From Brachybacterium subflavum (lineage in GTDB: Bacteria; Actinomycetota; Actinomycetes; Actinomycetales; Dermabacteraceae): a stretch of DNA of 64,000 bases. Positions 25,728-34,453 of the stretch are shown here, piece by piece. Location of the stretch: the NCBI RefSeq assembly GCF_009299795.1, contig NZ_VIGP01000002.1, positions 1 to 64,000 of the forward strand, given 5' to 3'. How positions within the stretch are numbered: the stretch's first letter is position 1; every line of letters starts with the position of its first letter. Below the pieces are notes generated by a model. That model saw nothing but the letters and a program-made list of their open reading frames with translations, ran no database searches and was not told where the DNA came from. The translations under genes were made by a program, and so were the position numbers.

Positions 25728-28700
25728 CAGTCCTCCTCCGTTCCGGCGGTGCGGTGGTCCTCGTCGGCGCGCTCGTGGGGCGGCAGGTCGAAGGTCTCCT
25801 CGATCGACTCCCCGCTCTGCAGGTCGATGTCCTGCCTCTCGGTGCCCTCGGGGAAGTCGGGCGCCGTGAGCAGCTGGTCGCCGGTGTCGAGCTGGAGCCC
25901 GGCGCGGCGCTGGAGCTCCTCGACCAGCTCCTGGCGCGCCGCCCCTCGGGGCCGACGGCCGGGCCGGATCGCGCAGGCCGTGACCTTCGAGTTCTGGATC
26001 TGCGTGTTCGCATCCAGGTTCATCGCGATGAGGTCGTTGACGCTGTCGCCCTCGACCACCGCGTGCGTCCCCTGCGCCCAGTGGTAGGGCAGACCGATCT
26101 GGTGCACGGTGCGCCCCGAGATCGTCAGCGGCCTCATGCGCTCCGTGACCAGGGCGATCGCCTCGATCGCGGCGCGCGGGGTGATGATCGTCGCCCAGCC
26201 GTACGGCTCGATCCCGACCTCCGCGGCGAGCTCCGGGGAGATCTCGCAGAACAGCTGAGGCTGGAGCTCGGCGAGATAGGGCAGCCAGCGGCTCATGCCG
26301 CCCGCCGTGTGGTGCTCGGTGACGCGGTACGTCGAGAAGTAGTACGGGTACACGTCCTCGCGGGCGTCGCCCGTCTTCCCCGGGGCGTTGAGGTTGTCCC
26401 GGTCCTGGATGAACTCGCGCGTCGGGTTCGCCTGCTGCGGGTAGAGCGGGTTCGGGATCGAGGAGTCCACGGGCTCGTAGTGGGTCGGGAGCGGACCGTC
26501 GACCAGTCCCGTCGGCGCGAACAGCCAGCCGCGCCCGTCGGACTGCATGACGAAGGCGTCGTTCCCGGCCAGGCCCTTCGCCCCGCCCGCCTCCACGTCA
26601 CCCGGATCGTGCGGAGCCTTGTCGGCGGGGAAGTCCGGGACGTCGGAGCCGGCCCACTTCTCCGCCTTCTCGTCCCACCACAGGAGCTTCTTGCGCTCGC
26701 TCCAGGGCTTGCCGTCGGGGTCGGCCGAGGCGCGGTTGTAGAGGATGCGCCGGTTCATGGGCCACGCCCATCCCCACTCGTGGGCGAACTCGTCCTGCTC
26801 GTAGCCGGGCTTCTTGCGGGCGGCCTGGTTGATGCCGTCGGCGTAGACACCGGTGTAGATCCAGCAGCCGCCGGAGGTCGAGCCGTCGTCTGCCATCTCC
26901 GTGTAGCCGCTCAGCGGACGCCCGGCCTTCGGGCCGGTCTCGTAGCGGCCGTTGATCTCGGCGATCACGGCCTCCGGGTCGACCTCGCCCTCCTCGTCCA
27001 CGGGATAGTCCCAGGTGAGGTCGAGCAGCGGCCGGTCGCGGGGATCGGTCGAGCCCCGGAGCTTCTCGCGGATGCGATGGCCCAGCTCATAGAGGAACTC
27101 GAGCTCGCTCTGCGCGTCGCCGGGCGGATCCACGGCCTTCTCGCGCCACTGCACGAGGCGCTGGGTCTGGGTGAAGGAGCCGGCCTTCTCGGTGTGGTTC
27201 GCCGCGGGCAGGAAGAACATCTCGGTGCCGATGTCCTCCGTGCGCAGCTCGCCCGAGTCGATCTCCGGTCCCTCCTTCCACCAGGTCGCGGACTCGATCA
27301 TGGAGAAGTCCCGCACGACCATCCACTTCAGGTGGGACATGCCCAGGCGCTGCATGCGGCCGTTCGCCGATCCCACCGCCGGGTTCTGCCCCAGCAGGAA
27401 GTAGCCGTCCACGCCGTCGTCGAGCATCCGCATCAGCGTCTGGTAGGTGCCCGCCGGGCCGTCGAGCCGCGGCAGGTAGTCGAAGGCGAAGTCGTTCTCC
27501 GCGGTGGCGTGCTCGCCCCACCATGCCTTGAGGAGGTTCACGGCGTAGGTGCGCGATTCGGCCCAGAAGCCCTTCTGCTCCTTGCGGCCGATGGAGTCGG
27601 CGTAGGTCCCGAAGTCGTCGTGCGATCCCGCCTTGGGCATGGGCAGGTAGCCCGGCAGCAGGTTGAACAGAGTCGGGATGTCCGTCGACCCCTGGATGGT
27701 GGCGTGCCCGCGCAGCGCCATGATGCCGCTGCCCGGTCGGCCGACGTTCCCCATCAGCAGCTGCAGCATCGCCGCGGTGCGGATGAACTGGGCGCCGCCC
27801 ACGTGCTGGGTCCAGCCCACCGCGTAGGCGAAGCACGTGGTGCGCTCGCGGCCGGAGTTCTCCACGAGCTTGCGAGCGAGGTAGTCGAAGTCCTCGCGCG
27901 AGATGCCGCAGGCCTCGGTGACCATCTCCGGGGTGTACCGGGAGTAGTGGCGCTTGAGGATCTGCAGGACCGTGTGCGGGTCCTGCAGGGTCTCGTCCCG
28001 TGCGGGGACTCCGTGCTCGAGCGGCGGGCCGCCCGATCCGAACGCCTCGCCGGCGCCGGCGCGGCCGGCGGTCCAGTGGGAGCCCTCCCGGCCCTCGTAG
28101 GCGCTCGCGTCGGAGACCTTCCCGCCCTCGCCCGGGGCCGAGTACGCCCAGGACGCGGGATCGTAGGTGCCGGTCTCCGGGTCGTAGCCGGAGAACAGCC
28201 CCTCGAGGTCCTCGGTGTCCAGGTACTCCTCGGAGATGATCGTGGAGGCGTTGGTGTACGCCAGCACGTAATCCTTGAAGTACAGGTCGTTGCTCAGCAC
28301 ATGGTTGATGAGCGCGCCCAGCAGCACGACGTCACTCCCGGCGCGCGTGGGGATGTGCTTGTGCGCGTTGGCCGAGGTGCGCGTGAAGCGCGGGTCCACG
28401 TGGATGATCGTGGCTCCGCGGGACTTCGCCTCCATCACCCACTGGAAGCCCACGGGATGGGCCTCGGCCATATTCGAGCCCTGGATGATGATGCAATCCG
28501 CGTTGGCCATGTCCTGGAGGGACTGGGTGGCGCCTCCGCGTCCGAACGAGGCTCCCAGACTGGGAACCGTGGCGGAGTGTCATATGCGCGCCTGGTTCTC
28601 CATCTGGATCGCGCCCGCCGCGGTGAACAGCTTCTTGGCGAGGTAGTTCTCCTCGTTGTCGATGGTCGCGCCGCCGAGGCTCGCGATGCCCATCGTCCGC

Positions 28701-29146
28701 CGCAGGGCGTGGCCCTTGGCGTCCACGTCCTCCCAGTGCTTGCGGCGCGCCTCGAGGAAGCGGTCGGCGATCATGTCGATCGCGGTGTCGCGGTCGAGGT
28801 CCTCCCACTCGGTCCCGTAGGGGCGGCGGTAGCGCACCTTCGTGATGCGGCGCGGGGAGTTCACGAGCTGCTCGCTCGCCGACCCCTTCGGGCACAGGCG
28901 CCCGCGCGAGATCGGCGAGGCGGGATCGCCCTCGATCTGCGTGACCTTCCCGTCCTTCGAGTAGACGAGCTGACCGCAGCCGACCGCGCAGTACGGGCAC
29001 ACGCTGTGCGCGACGTGGTCGGCCTCGGCCGTGCGGGGCGTGATGCTGCGGGTGCGCTGCGAGGTCACGGAGGTTCCGCGGCCGAGCACGTCGCCGTCTC
29101 GCAGCTGGCGCACGACCGGCCACTCGAGGAAACTGAAGCGGGGCAT
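25727..29146 (-). CDS. fdhA: Formate dehydrogenase catalytic (alpha) subunit, selenoprotein with in-frame UGA
   Basis: The full product is 1139 residues with selenocysteine at 189, encoded by TGA at 28580-28582. The two halves join without a gap: ...MENQARI-U-HSATVPSLGASFGRG, the conserved active-site context of Sec formate dehydrogenases. The N-terminus has a [4Fe-4S] site Cys50/53/57/85 (CPYCAVGC and CPKG). The molybdopterin and dinucleotide domains follow, with GNVGRPGSGIMALRGHATIQG and IGLPYHWAQGTHAVVEGD. No twin-arginine signal is evident, so the catalytic side may face the cytoplasm. It oxidises formate to CO2 at a Mo/W-bis-MGD centre. A hairpin 11 nt past the TGA and the nearby sel genes support readthrough; treating this as two genes or a pseudogene would be wrong. 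Confidence 0.95.
28550..28568 (-). promoter_or_regulatory. Bacterial SECIS-like hairpin in fdhA
   Basis: On the minus strand GGTTCCC pairs with GGGAGCC (seven pairs, one G-U) around the loop AGTCT. It starts 11 nt after the UGA. Position, stem and a loop carrying G-U resemble the SelB-binding hairpin of E. coli fdhF/fdnG. The coding sequence is kept in frame through it. Confidence 0.85.
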
Positions 29147-29271
29147 ACGCCGATGCTACTCCGGCGAAACGCCTCTTCGCGGCCGCATCGGCCGAGATTC
29201 TGACGTCGTGTCAGGCCGGGTGGCGGGGGCCTTCGGCTGACGGCGGGGTGACGAGCGGATCGGCCGACGGA

Positions 29272-29649
29272 TCAGGAGGCGTCCTCGCCCCGGATCTGCT
29301 CGTGGTGGCGGATGACCTCGGTGACGATGAACTTCAGGAAGGACTCGGCGAACACGGGGTCCAACCCGGATTCCTGCGCGAGCGCGCGCAGGCGGGCGAC
29401 CTGCTGCTCCTCACGACGGGGGTCGGCGGGCGGCAGGCCGTGCTCGGCCTTCAGCCGGCCCACGCGCTGGGTGTGGCGGAAGCGCTCGGCGAGCAGGTTC
29501 ACGAGCGCCGCATCGATGTTGTCGATGCTGGAGCGCTCCTCGGCGAGCAGGGCCCGGGCGCGCTCGACGTCCTCGGGCGAGCCCTCCCCGTCGGCACGGA
29601 TCTCGCTCGCCCGGACGTCGGGCGGGGTGGTGTCCTCGTGGCGCGCCAT
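29272..29649 (-). CDS. Chorismate mutase, AroQ class
   Basis: A 125-residue all-helical protein converting chorismate to prephenate for Phe/Tyr synthesis. The AroQ core spans about residues 30-122: RSSIDNIDAALVNLLAERF supplies the first Arg and helix H1, VGRLKAEHGLPPADPRREEQ the catalytic Lys and second Arg region. The family in actinobacteria is often a small cytosolic enzyme activated by DAHP synthase. It begins 24 bp after clpX on the same strand and could be co-transcribed with it. An N-terminal polar 25 residues precede the fold. Confidence 0.93.
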   Translation of the reverse strand: MARHEDTTPPDVRASEIRADGEGSPEDVERARALLAEERSSIDNIDAALVNLLAERFRHTQRVGRLKAEHGLPPADPRREEQQVARLRALAQESGLDPVFAESFLKFIVTEVIRHHEQIRGEDAS

Positions 29650-29673
29650 GGTCGCGTCTCCCTCGTGCGCCGC

Positions 29674-31071
29674 TCAGGCGCTCTGCTCGTGGCGGTCCTC
29701 GGACTCGCGCTCGACCTCGGCGGTGGTCACCATCAGCGGGGCACGGCCGTCGGTCACCACGCCCTCGGTGATGACCACGCGGGCGATGTCGCGCCGCGAG
29801 GGCACCTCGAACATGACCGCCTGCAGGGTCTCCTCGAGGATCGCGCGCAGACCGCGCGCGCCGGTGCCGCGCTCGATCGCGCGCTCGGCGATGGCCTCGA
29901 GGGCGCTGCGCTCGAAGTCGAGCTCGACGCCGTCGAGCTCGAACATCTTCTGATACTGCTTGACCAGGGCGTTCTTGGGCTCCGTGAGGATCTGGATGAG
30001 CGCCTCGCGATCCAGGTTCGCCACGCTCGTGAGCACGGGCAGGCGGCCGATGAACTCCGGGATCAGGCCGAACTTCAGGAGGTCCTCGGGCAGCAGCTTG
30101 GAGTAGATCTCCGTCTGCTCCATGGGCGCGTGCAGCTCGGCGCCGAACCCGATGCCGCGCTTGCCGATGCGCGAGCCGATGATGTCCTCCATCCCGGCGA
30201 AGGCGCCGGCCACGATGAACAGCACGTTCGTCGTGTCGATCTGGATGAACTCCTGATGGGGGTGTTTGCGTCCGCCCTGCGGCGGCACCGCCGCCACAGT
30301 GCCCTCGAGGATCTTCAGCAGCGCCTGCTGCACGCCCTCCCCGGAGACGTCCCGCGTGATCGACGGGTTCTCGGCCTTGCGGCCGATCTTGTCGACCTCG
30401 TCGATGTAGATGATGCCGCGCTCGGCCTTGGCGACGTCGTAGTCGGCGGCCTGGAGCAGCTTGAGCAGGATGTTCTCGACGTCCTCGCCCACGTAGCCGG
30501 CCTCGGTGAGCGCCGTGGCGTCGGCCATCGCGAAGGGCACGTCGAGCAGGCGCGCGAGGGTCTGGGCGAGGTAGGTCTTGCCGCATCCGGTGGGGCCGAC
30601 GATCAGCACATTGGACTTGGCGACCTCGACCTCCTCCTCGGTGCTCTCCTCGGCCTCATCGGCGCCGGGGGCGCCTGCACGGGCGGGCCCCTTCGCCCCC
30701 TTGGCGGGCGTCGCATCCTTCGCCGTGCCGGCGACGGCCGGCCCCTGGGTCGCCTCGGCGGCGGCCTCCTGGGCGCGCACGCGCTTGTAATGGTTGTAGA
30801 CGGCGACCGAGAGCGCCTTCTTGGCGGGGTCCTGGCCGACGACGTACTGCTGCAGGAAGTCGAAGATCTCCCGCGGGCTGGGCAGGGGTGCGGGCTCCTC
30901 GGCGGCGGGCTTGGCGGCCTGGACCTCCTCGGCGATGATCTCGTTGCACAGCTCGATGCACTCCTCGCAGATGTACACCTGCGGGCCCGAGATCAGGCGC
31001 TCCACCTGCTTCTGCGACTTGCCGCAGAAGGAGCACTTGAACACGTCGGCTCCGTCGCTCATGCGCGCCAT
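29674..31071 (-). CDS. clpX: ATP-dependent Clp protease ATP-binding subunit ClpX
   Basis: A 465-residue AAA+ unfoldase. The N-terminal zinc-binding domain has CSFC and CEEC. Walker A is VGPTGCGKT, Walker [11 protein letters not shown], and arginine-finger and sensor motifs follow. The ClpP-docking IGF loop reads GIGFGAE. Between [10 protein letters not shown] and the Walker A segment there is an Ala/Gly/Glu-rich insert of about 45 residues, longer than in E. coli. ATG 31071 is chosen because it follows an AGAGGA site and the zinc domain begins 10 residues later. It feeds substrates to the ClpP1P2 protease encoded just upstream. Confidence 0.97.
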   Translation of the reverse strand: MARMSDGADVFKCSFCGKSQKQVERLISGPQVYICEECIELCNEIIAEEVQAAKPAAEEPAPLPSPREIFDFLQQYVVGQDPAKKALSVAVYNHYKRVRAQEAAAEATQGPAVAGTAKDATPAKGAKGPARAGAPGADEAEESTEEEVEVAKSNVLIVGPTGCGKTYLAQTLARLLDVPFAMADATALTEAGYVGEDVENILLKLLQAADYDVAKAERGIIYIDEVDKIGRKAENPSITRDVSGEGVQQALLKILEGTVAAVPPQGGRKHPHQEFIQIDTTNVLFIVAGAFAGMEDIIGSRIGKRGIGFGAELHAPMEQTEIYSKLLPEDLLKFGLIPEFIGRLPVLTSVANLDREALIQILTEPKNALVKQYQKMFELDGVELDFERSALEAIAERAIERGTGARGLRAILEETLQAVMFEVPSRRDIARVVITEGVVTDGRAPLMVTTAEVERESEDRHEQSA

Positions 31072-31191
31072 GTCCGTCCTCTTCCCTTTCCGGTCCGGCC
31101 GTTGCGGCTCGTGCCGCCGCGGTCGCTGCCGCCCGCGGACGGCGTCCGCGTGCATCAACGGTAGCCCAGCGCGCTCCCGCGTCGTGGGAGA

Positions 31192-31228
31192 CGCGCGGCC
31201 CCGGGGTCAGGAACTCCGGGGCCGCGCG
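31192..31228 (-). terminator. GC-rich hairpin between clpP2 and clpX
   Basis: CGCGCGGCCCCGG and CCGGGGCCGCGCG form a 13-bp stem with an 11-nt loop, 36 bp past the clpP2 stop. A second palindrome GCGCCCCATGGGGCGC (31231-31246) lies beside it. There is no T-tract, as is usual in GC-rich actinobacteria. It suggests that clpP1P2 transcripts end or are attenuated before clpX. Confidence 0.6.
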
Positions 31229-31263
31229 CGGCGCCCCATGGGGCGCGGCCCGGTGCTGCCGGC

Positions 31264-31956
31264 TCAGCGGGAGAGCTGGCCGGGGGCGTCCTTCCGCGAG
31301 GCGAGCACCTGGTCGACCAGGCCGTACTCGAGGGCGCCCTGCGCGGTGAGGATCTTGTCGCGCTCGATGTCGCGGTTGACGTCCTCGGGCGCGCGTCCCG
31401 TGTGGTGGGCGAGCGTGGTCTCGAGCCACTCGCGCATGCGCAGGATCTCGTTGGCCTGGATCTCGATGTCCGAGGCCTGGCCGCCGCCCTGGCCGCCCAT
31501 CGCGGGCTGGTGGATGAGGATGCGGGCGTTGGGCAGCGCGAGGCGCTTGCCGGGAGCGCCCGCCGCCAGCAGCACGGCCGCCGCGGAGGCCGCCTGCCCG
31601 AGGCACACCGTGGTGATGTCGGGCTTGATGTACTGCATGGTGTCGTAGATCGCGGTGAGCGCGGTGAACGAGCCGCCGGGGCTGTTGATGTACAGCGTGA
31701 TGTCACGGTCAGGGTCCTGCGACTCCAGCACGAGCAGCTGGGCCATGACGTCGTCGGCCGAGGCGTCGTCGACCTGGACGCCCAGGAAGATGATGCGGTC
31801 CTCGAACAGCTTGGTGTAGGGGTCCTGGCGCTTGAAGCCGTACGCCGTGCGCTCCTCGTACTGCGGCAGGACATAGCGGGAGGACGGCATCGGCCCGGCC
31901 TGCGCGATGGGCATGCCGGCGCCTGCCTGGGGGGCGAAGCGGGGATCGAAGGTCAC
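31264..31956 (-). CDS. clpP2: ATP-dependent Clp protease proteolytic subunit 2
   Basis: A 230-residue serine protease subunit. The catalytic Ser is in [11 protein letters not shown], the His in LIHQPAMGG, and the Asp in the RDIERD segment. The N-terminal 35 residues before [20 protein letters not shown] are probably processed. The GTG start at 31956 follows AAGGAGCACC, which is why I prefer it over an upstream ATG. It lies 64 bp after clpP1. Actinobacterial ClpP1 and ClpP2 form a mixed tetradecamer that works with ClpX or ClpC; the pair is usually essential. Confidence 0.96.
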   Translation of the reverse strand: MTFDPRFAPQAGAGMPIAQAGPMPSSRYVLPQYEERTAYGFKRQDPYTKLFEDRIIFLGVQVDDASADDVMAQLLVLESQDPDRDITLYINSPGGSFTALTAIYDTMQYIKPDITTVCLGQAASAAAVLLAAGAPGKRLALPNARILIHQPAMGGQGGGQASDIEIQANEILRMREWLETTLAHHTGRAPEDVNRDIERDKILTAQGALEYGLVDQVLASRKDAPGQLSR

Positions 31957-32020
31957 GTGGTGCTCCTTGGGTGGTTCGTGAAGACGGTTCGGGTGCGACG
32001 GATGCGGGCCGACGGGCGGC

Positions 32021-32635
32021 TCAGTCGTCGGTCCCGCCCCCGCCGCTGACGTCGTCCGCACGGGTGACGATCCCGTCGATGAAGCCGTACTCGAGGGCTT
32101 CGGGAGCGGTGAACCAGTGGTCGCGGTCGCCGTCGGCGATGATCTGCTCGACGCTCTTGCCGGTCTGCTCGGCCGTCAGCTCCGCCATCTGCTTCTTCAT
32201 GGACAGGATCAGGTCCGCCTGGATCTTGATCTCGCTCGCGGTGCCGCCGAGGCCGCCGAGCGGCTGGTGCATGAGCACGCGGGTGTTCGGGGTCGCGTAG
32301 CGCTTGCCGGACGCGCCGGAGGACAGCAGGAACTGGCCCATCGACGCCGCCATGCCCATGGCGATGGTGACGACGTCGGGCTGGATGTACTGCATGGTGT
32401 CGTAGATGGCCATGCCCGCGGTGATGGAGCCGCCGGGGCTGTTGATGTAGAGGTAGATGTCCTTCTCGGGGTCCTCCGCCGCGAGCAGCAGGAGCTTGGC
32501 GCAGATGGCGTTGGAGTTGTCGTCGCGCACGTCCTCCCCGAGCCAGACGATGCGCTCGCGCAGCAGGCGCTGATAGACGTTGTCGTCCAGTCCCATGGGG
32601 GTGTCGCCCGAGGCGTTGCGGGGCTGCGAGGTCAT
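32021..32635 (-). CDS. clpP1: ATP-dependent Clp protease proteolytic subunit 1
   Basis: A 204-residue serine protease subunit. The Ser is in [11 protein letters not shown], the His in LMHQPLGG, and the Asp in the DGDRDHWF segment. The sequence [17 protein letters not shown] near the N-terminus is typical of the first ClpP of the actinobacterial pair. It is the promoter-proximal gene of clpP1-clpP2. A ClgR-like box about 77 bp upstream suggests control by the Clp-gene activator. Confidence 0.96.
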   Translation of the reverse strand: MTSQPRNASGDTPMGLDDNVYQRLLRERIVWLGEDVRDDNSNAICAKLLLLAAEDPEKDIYLYINSPGGSITAGMAIYDTMQYIQPDVVTIAMGMAASMGQFLLSSGASGKRYATPNTRVLMHQPLGGLGGTASEIKIQADLILSMKKQMAELTAEQTGKSVEQIIADGDRDHWFTAPEALEYGFIDGIVTRADDVSGGGGTDD

Positions 32636-32674
32636 GGATTACTCCTTAGAGGGGCCGACTTCTCGATGGGGTCG

Positions 32675-32680
32675 ACTCTA
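32675..32680 (-). promoter_or_regulatory. Possible -10 element for clpP1
   Basis: On the minus strand TAGAGT lies 39 bp before the clpP1 start and about 32 bp downstream of the ClgR-like box. It sits inside the dyad TCGAC-N5-GTCGA. The -35 region is not convincing, as expected for an activator-dependent promoter. Confidence 0.35.
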
Positions 32681-32709
32681 TGTCGAGCGCCCGCTCCCCC
32701 GGCATGCTG

Positions 32710-32725
32710 TTCGCCGCAGGCGCAC
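32710..32725. promoter_or_regulatory. ClgR-like operator upstream of clpP1
   Basis: TTCGCCGCAGGCGCAC contains CGCC-GCA-GGCG, matching the published actinobacterial ClgR consensus CGCYNANRGCG except at the central A. ClgR activates clpP1P2 and clpC in Corynebacterium, Mycobacterium and Streptomyces. It is 77 bp upstream of clpP1, where an activator site is expected. Confidence 0.55.
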
Positions 32726-33129
32726 ACCCGTGCCCCGTTCCGAGCGGCCCCGCCGGCGGACCGGGAGCGTCCCGGCGGACCCGCCGGCGCGGGACCGATC
32801 GGCCGGGCGACGAGGGACCCGGCCGGCCCACCGACGAAGGTGCCGCCCGCGGAGCGGGTCACGTCCTGCGCCCCCGCGCGGTAAAGGAGGCTCCCTGCCT
32901 GGCCATGAAGGTTCTGCGCTTTCCCAAGGAGTGGCAAAGGAGCTGGTCGGGGTGCACCAAACCGCTGGCCCCCACTATTCCGCGGAACTAGTCTCAAAGT
33001 GCCGGACGAAGCAGAGGCCTTCCCCGCCCGCAGCGCCGAGCACCCCGCACCGTTCATCCAGCACCGGATGAGGACCCTGCACGCCGTCATCCGACCCCCT
33101 GGATGAGACCCGGAAGGACCCCGCCTCAC
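32726..33129. other. Intergenic region between clpP1 and the NlpC/P60 gene
   Basis: About 400 bp without a convincing gene. A 28-codon frame (32905-32991) lies here but shows no family signal. I looked for a c-di-AMP (ydaO) riboswitch, common before cell-wall hydrolase genes in actinobacteria, and could not find its conserved core. The region must hold the promoter and leader of the hydrolase gene. Confidence 0.5.
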
Positions 33130-33948
33130 ATGGCCCAGAAGAACACGCACCGCGCCGCCGGCCGCGCCGTCACCCCGATCAGCGCCTCCTCGGCCGCGGT
33201 CCGCACCGCGAGCGGCGCCGCCGTCCTCGGCACGGTCCTGGTCGGATCGGCCTTCACCATGCAGGGCGCGACCGCGCAGACCGCCCCCGCCGCCCCGGCG
33301 CAGAACACCACGAGCGCGAGCACCGCCAAGGCCGCCGTGACCACCACGGCCTCCGCCAAGAGCACGTCGCTCAGCGCCGGCGCGACCCTGTTCTCGGGCG
33401 TCCGCGGCGAGCGGGTCTCCGCCCTCCAGGCCTCCCTCAACGATCACGGCGCCCACCTCGCCGTGGACGGCGTGTTCGGCACCAAGACCAACGCCGCCGT
33501 GCGCGACTTCCAGTCGACCAACGGCCTGCGCGTCGACGGCCGCGTCGGCCCCGAGACCCGCGGCGCGCTGAACGGCGGCTCCTCCGCGAGCGCCTCCAGC
33601 TCCTCGTCGAGCACCTCCGGCTCCTCGATCGTCTCGGCCGCGCGCTCGCAGATCGGCGTCCACTACAGCTGGGGCTCCTCGAACCCGTCGAGCGGCCTCG
33701 ACTGCTCGGGCCTGACCACCTACGCCTACTCGCAGGCCGGCAAGTCCCTGCCGCGCACCTCGAGCGGCCAGGCGGCCGGCGGCACCCGCATCTCCCAGTC
33801 GCAGGCCCAGCCCGGCGACATCGTCCACTGGCCCGGTCACGTCGGCATCTACGCCGGCAACAACAAGGTCATCGACGCGTCCGGCTCCCGCCAGCAGGTC
33901 GTCGAGCGCACCATCTGGGGCAGCCCGACCTTCATCTCCTACCGCTGA
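33130..33948 (+). CDS. Secreted NlpC/P60 peptidoglycan endopeptidase with peptidoglycan-binding domain
   Basis: A 272-residue exported hydrolase. The N-terminus is a long signal peptide ending near AFTMQGATAQTAPA (cleavage about residue 50). A PG_binding_1 domain (about 88-145) has DGVFGTKTNAAVRDFQ. A Ser-rich linker (about 148-165) precedes the NlpC/P60 domain (about 165-272) with catalytic Cys in GLDCSGLTTY, His in WPGHVGIYAG and a third polar residue downstream. It cuts peptide stems of peptidoglycan outside the cell. ATG 33130 is used because the upstream in-frame ATG only adds a Pro/Arg stretch before the signal. It is monocistronic and followed by a strong hairpin. Confidence 0.93.
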   Translation: MAQKNTHRAAGRAVTPISASSAAVRTASGAAVLGTVLVGSAFTMQGATAQTAPAAPAQNTTSASTAKAAVTTTASAKSTSLSAGATLFSGVRGERVSALQASLNDHGAHLAVDGVFGTKTNAAVRDFQSTNGLRVDGRVGPETRGALNGGSSASASSSSSSTSGSSIVSAARSQIGVHYSWGSSNPSSGLDCSGLTTYAYSQAGKSLPRTSSGQAAGGTRISQSQAQPGDIVHWPGHVGIYAGNNKVIDASGSRQQVVERTIWGSPTFISYR

Positions 33949-33991
33949 TCGAGCGGGCCCTCCGCGGCCCCACGATCACCACGGCAGCCCG

Positions 33992-34026
33992 GAACGGGGC
34001 GGCACCGCACAGGTGCCGCCCCGTTC
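33992..34026 (+). terminator. Terminator hairpin after the NlpC/P60 gene
   Basis: GAACGGGGCGGCACC and GGTGCCGCCCCGTTC form a perfect 15-bp stem with a 5-nt loop, 44 bp past the stop. Confidence 0.85.
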
Positions 34027-34353
34027 TGCGTGTGCGCGCCCGTGGTGCGGCGGACGCGTGGGCGTGAGGCCGGGGTGGGCGTGCGGGCCGGAGCACGGGC
34101 CCGCGTGCGGGTGGCGTGAGGCAGATCCAAGGATCCTGCCTCAGCGCCCCGGGCACGACTCGTCACCCGCCGCCTCACAGCGCGAGCTCACACGCCGCGC
34201 GGCAGGGACTGGAGCCGGAACCGATGCGGGATGCCCCCGGGGAGGCGACGGTGCGCGCGGCCGTCCTCATGACCGCTCCGACCGCCCTTGCCCTCTGGAG
34301 TACGACCTACCGACCCCGGCGCACCCGGGCACACCGCAGCACAGTCCACGGCG
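34027..34353. other. Intergenic spacer between two terminators
   Basis: About 330 bp between the NlpC/P60 terminator and the trigger-factor terminator. Short frames here lack codon bias and ribosome-binding sites. I see no RNA gene, repeat or operator. Confidence 0.5.
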
Positions 34354-34406
34354 CACAGGGAACGGGCCGCCCACCGGATCTCTCCGGCGGGCGGCCCGTT
34401 CCTGTG
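34354..34406 (-). terminator. Long terminator hairpin after tig
   Basis: CACAGGGAACGGGCCGCCC pairs with GGGCGGCCCGTTCCTGTG (18 pairs, one bulged G) around an inner small stem CCGGA/TCCGG. It lies 48 bp past the tig stop on the minus strand. Confidence 0.8.
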
Positions 34407-34453
34407 TCCCGGCGCGTCTCAGCGGACGCGGCCCGGGTGGTGTCCTGCGAGGA

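Noticed and set aside
28511-28579. fdhA as a pseudogene split by a stop codon
   Set aside because: The TGA falls exactly at the Sec active site with a SECIS-like hairpin and a full sel gene set beside it, so readthrough is the better explanation.
32905-32991. A 28-codon ORF with an upstream AAGGAGG
   Set aside because: The spacing from AAGGAGG to the ATG is too long and the peptide has no recognisable feature; likely noise within the leader.
32871-33129. c-di-AMP (ydaO) riboswitch before the NlpC/P60 gene
   Set aside because: Such riboswitches are common at this position in actinobacteria, but I could not match the conserved core here; a covariance-model search would decide.
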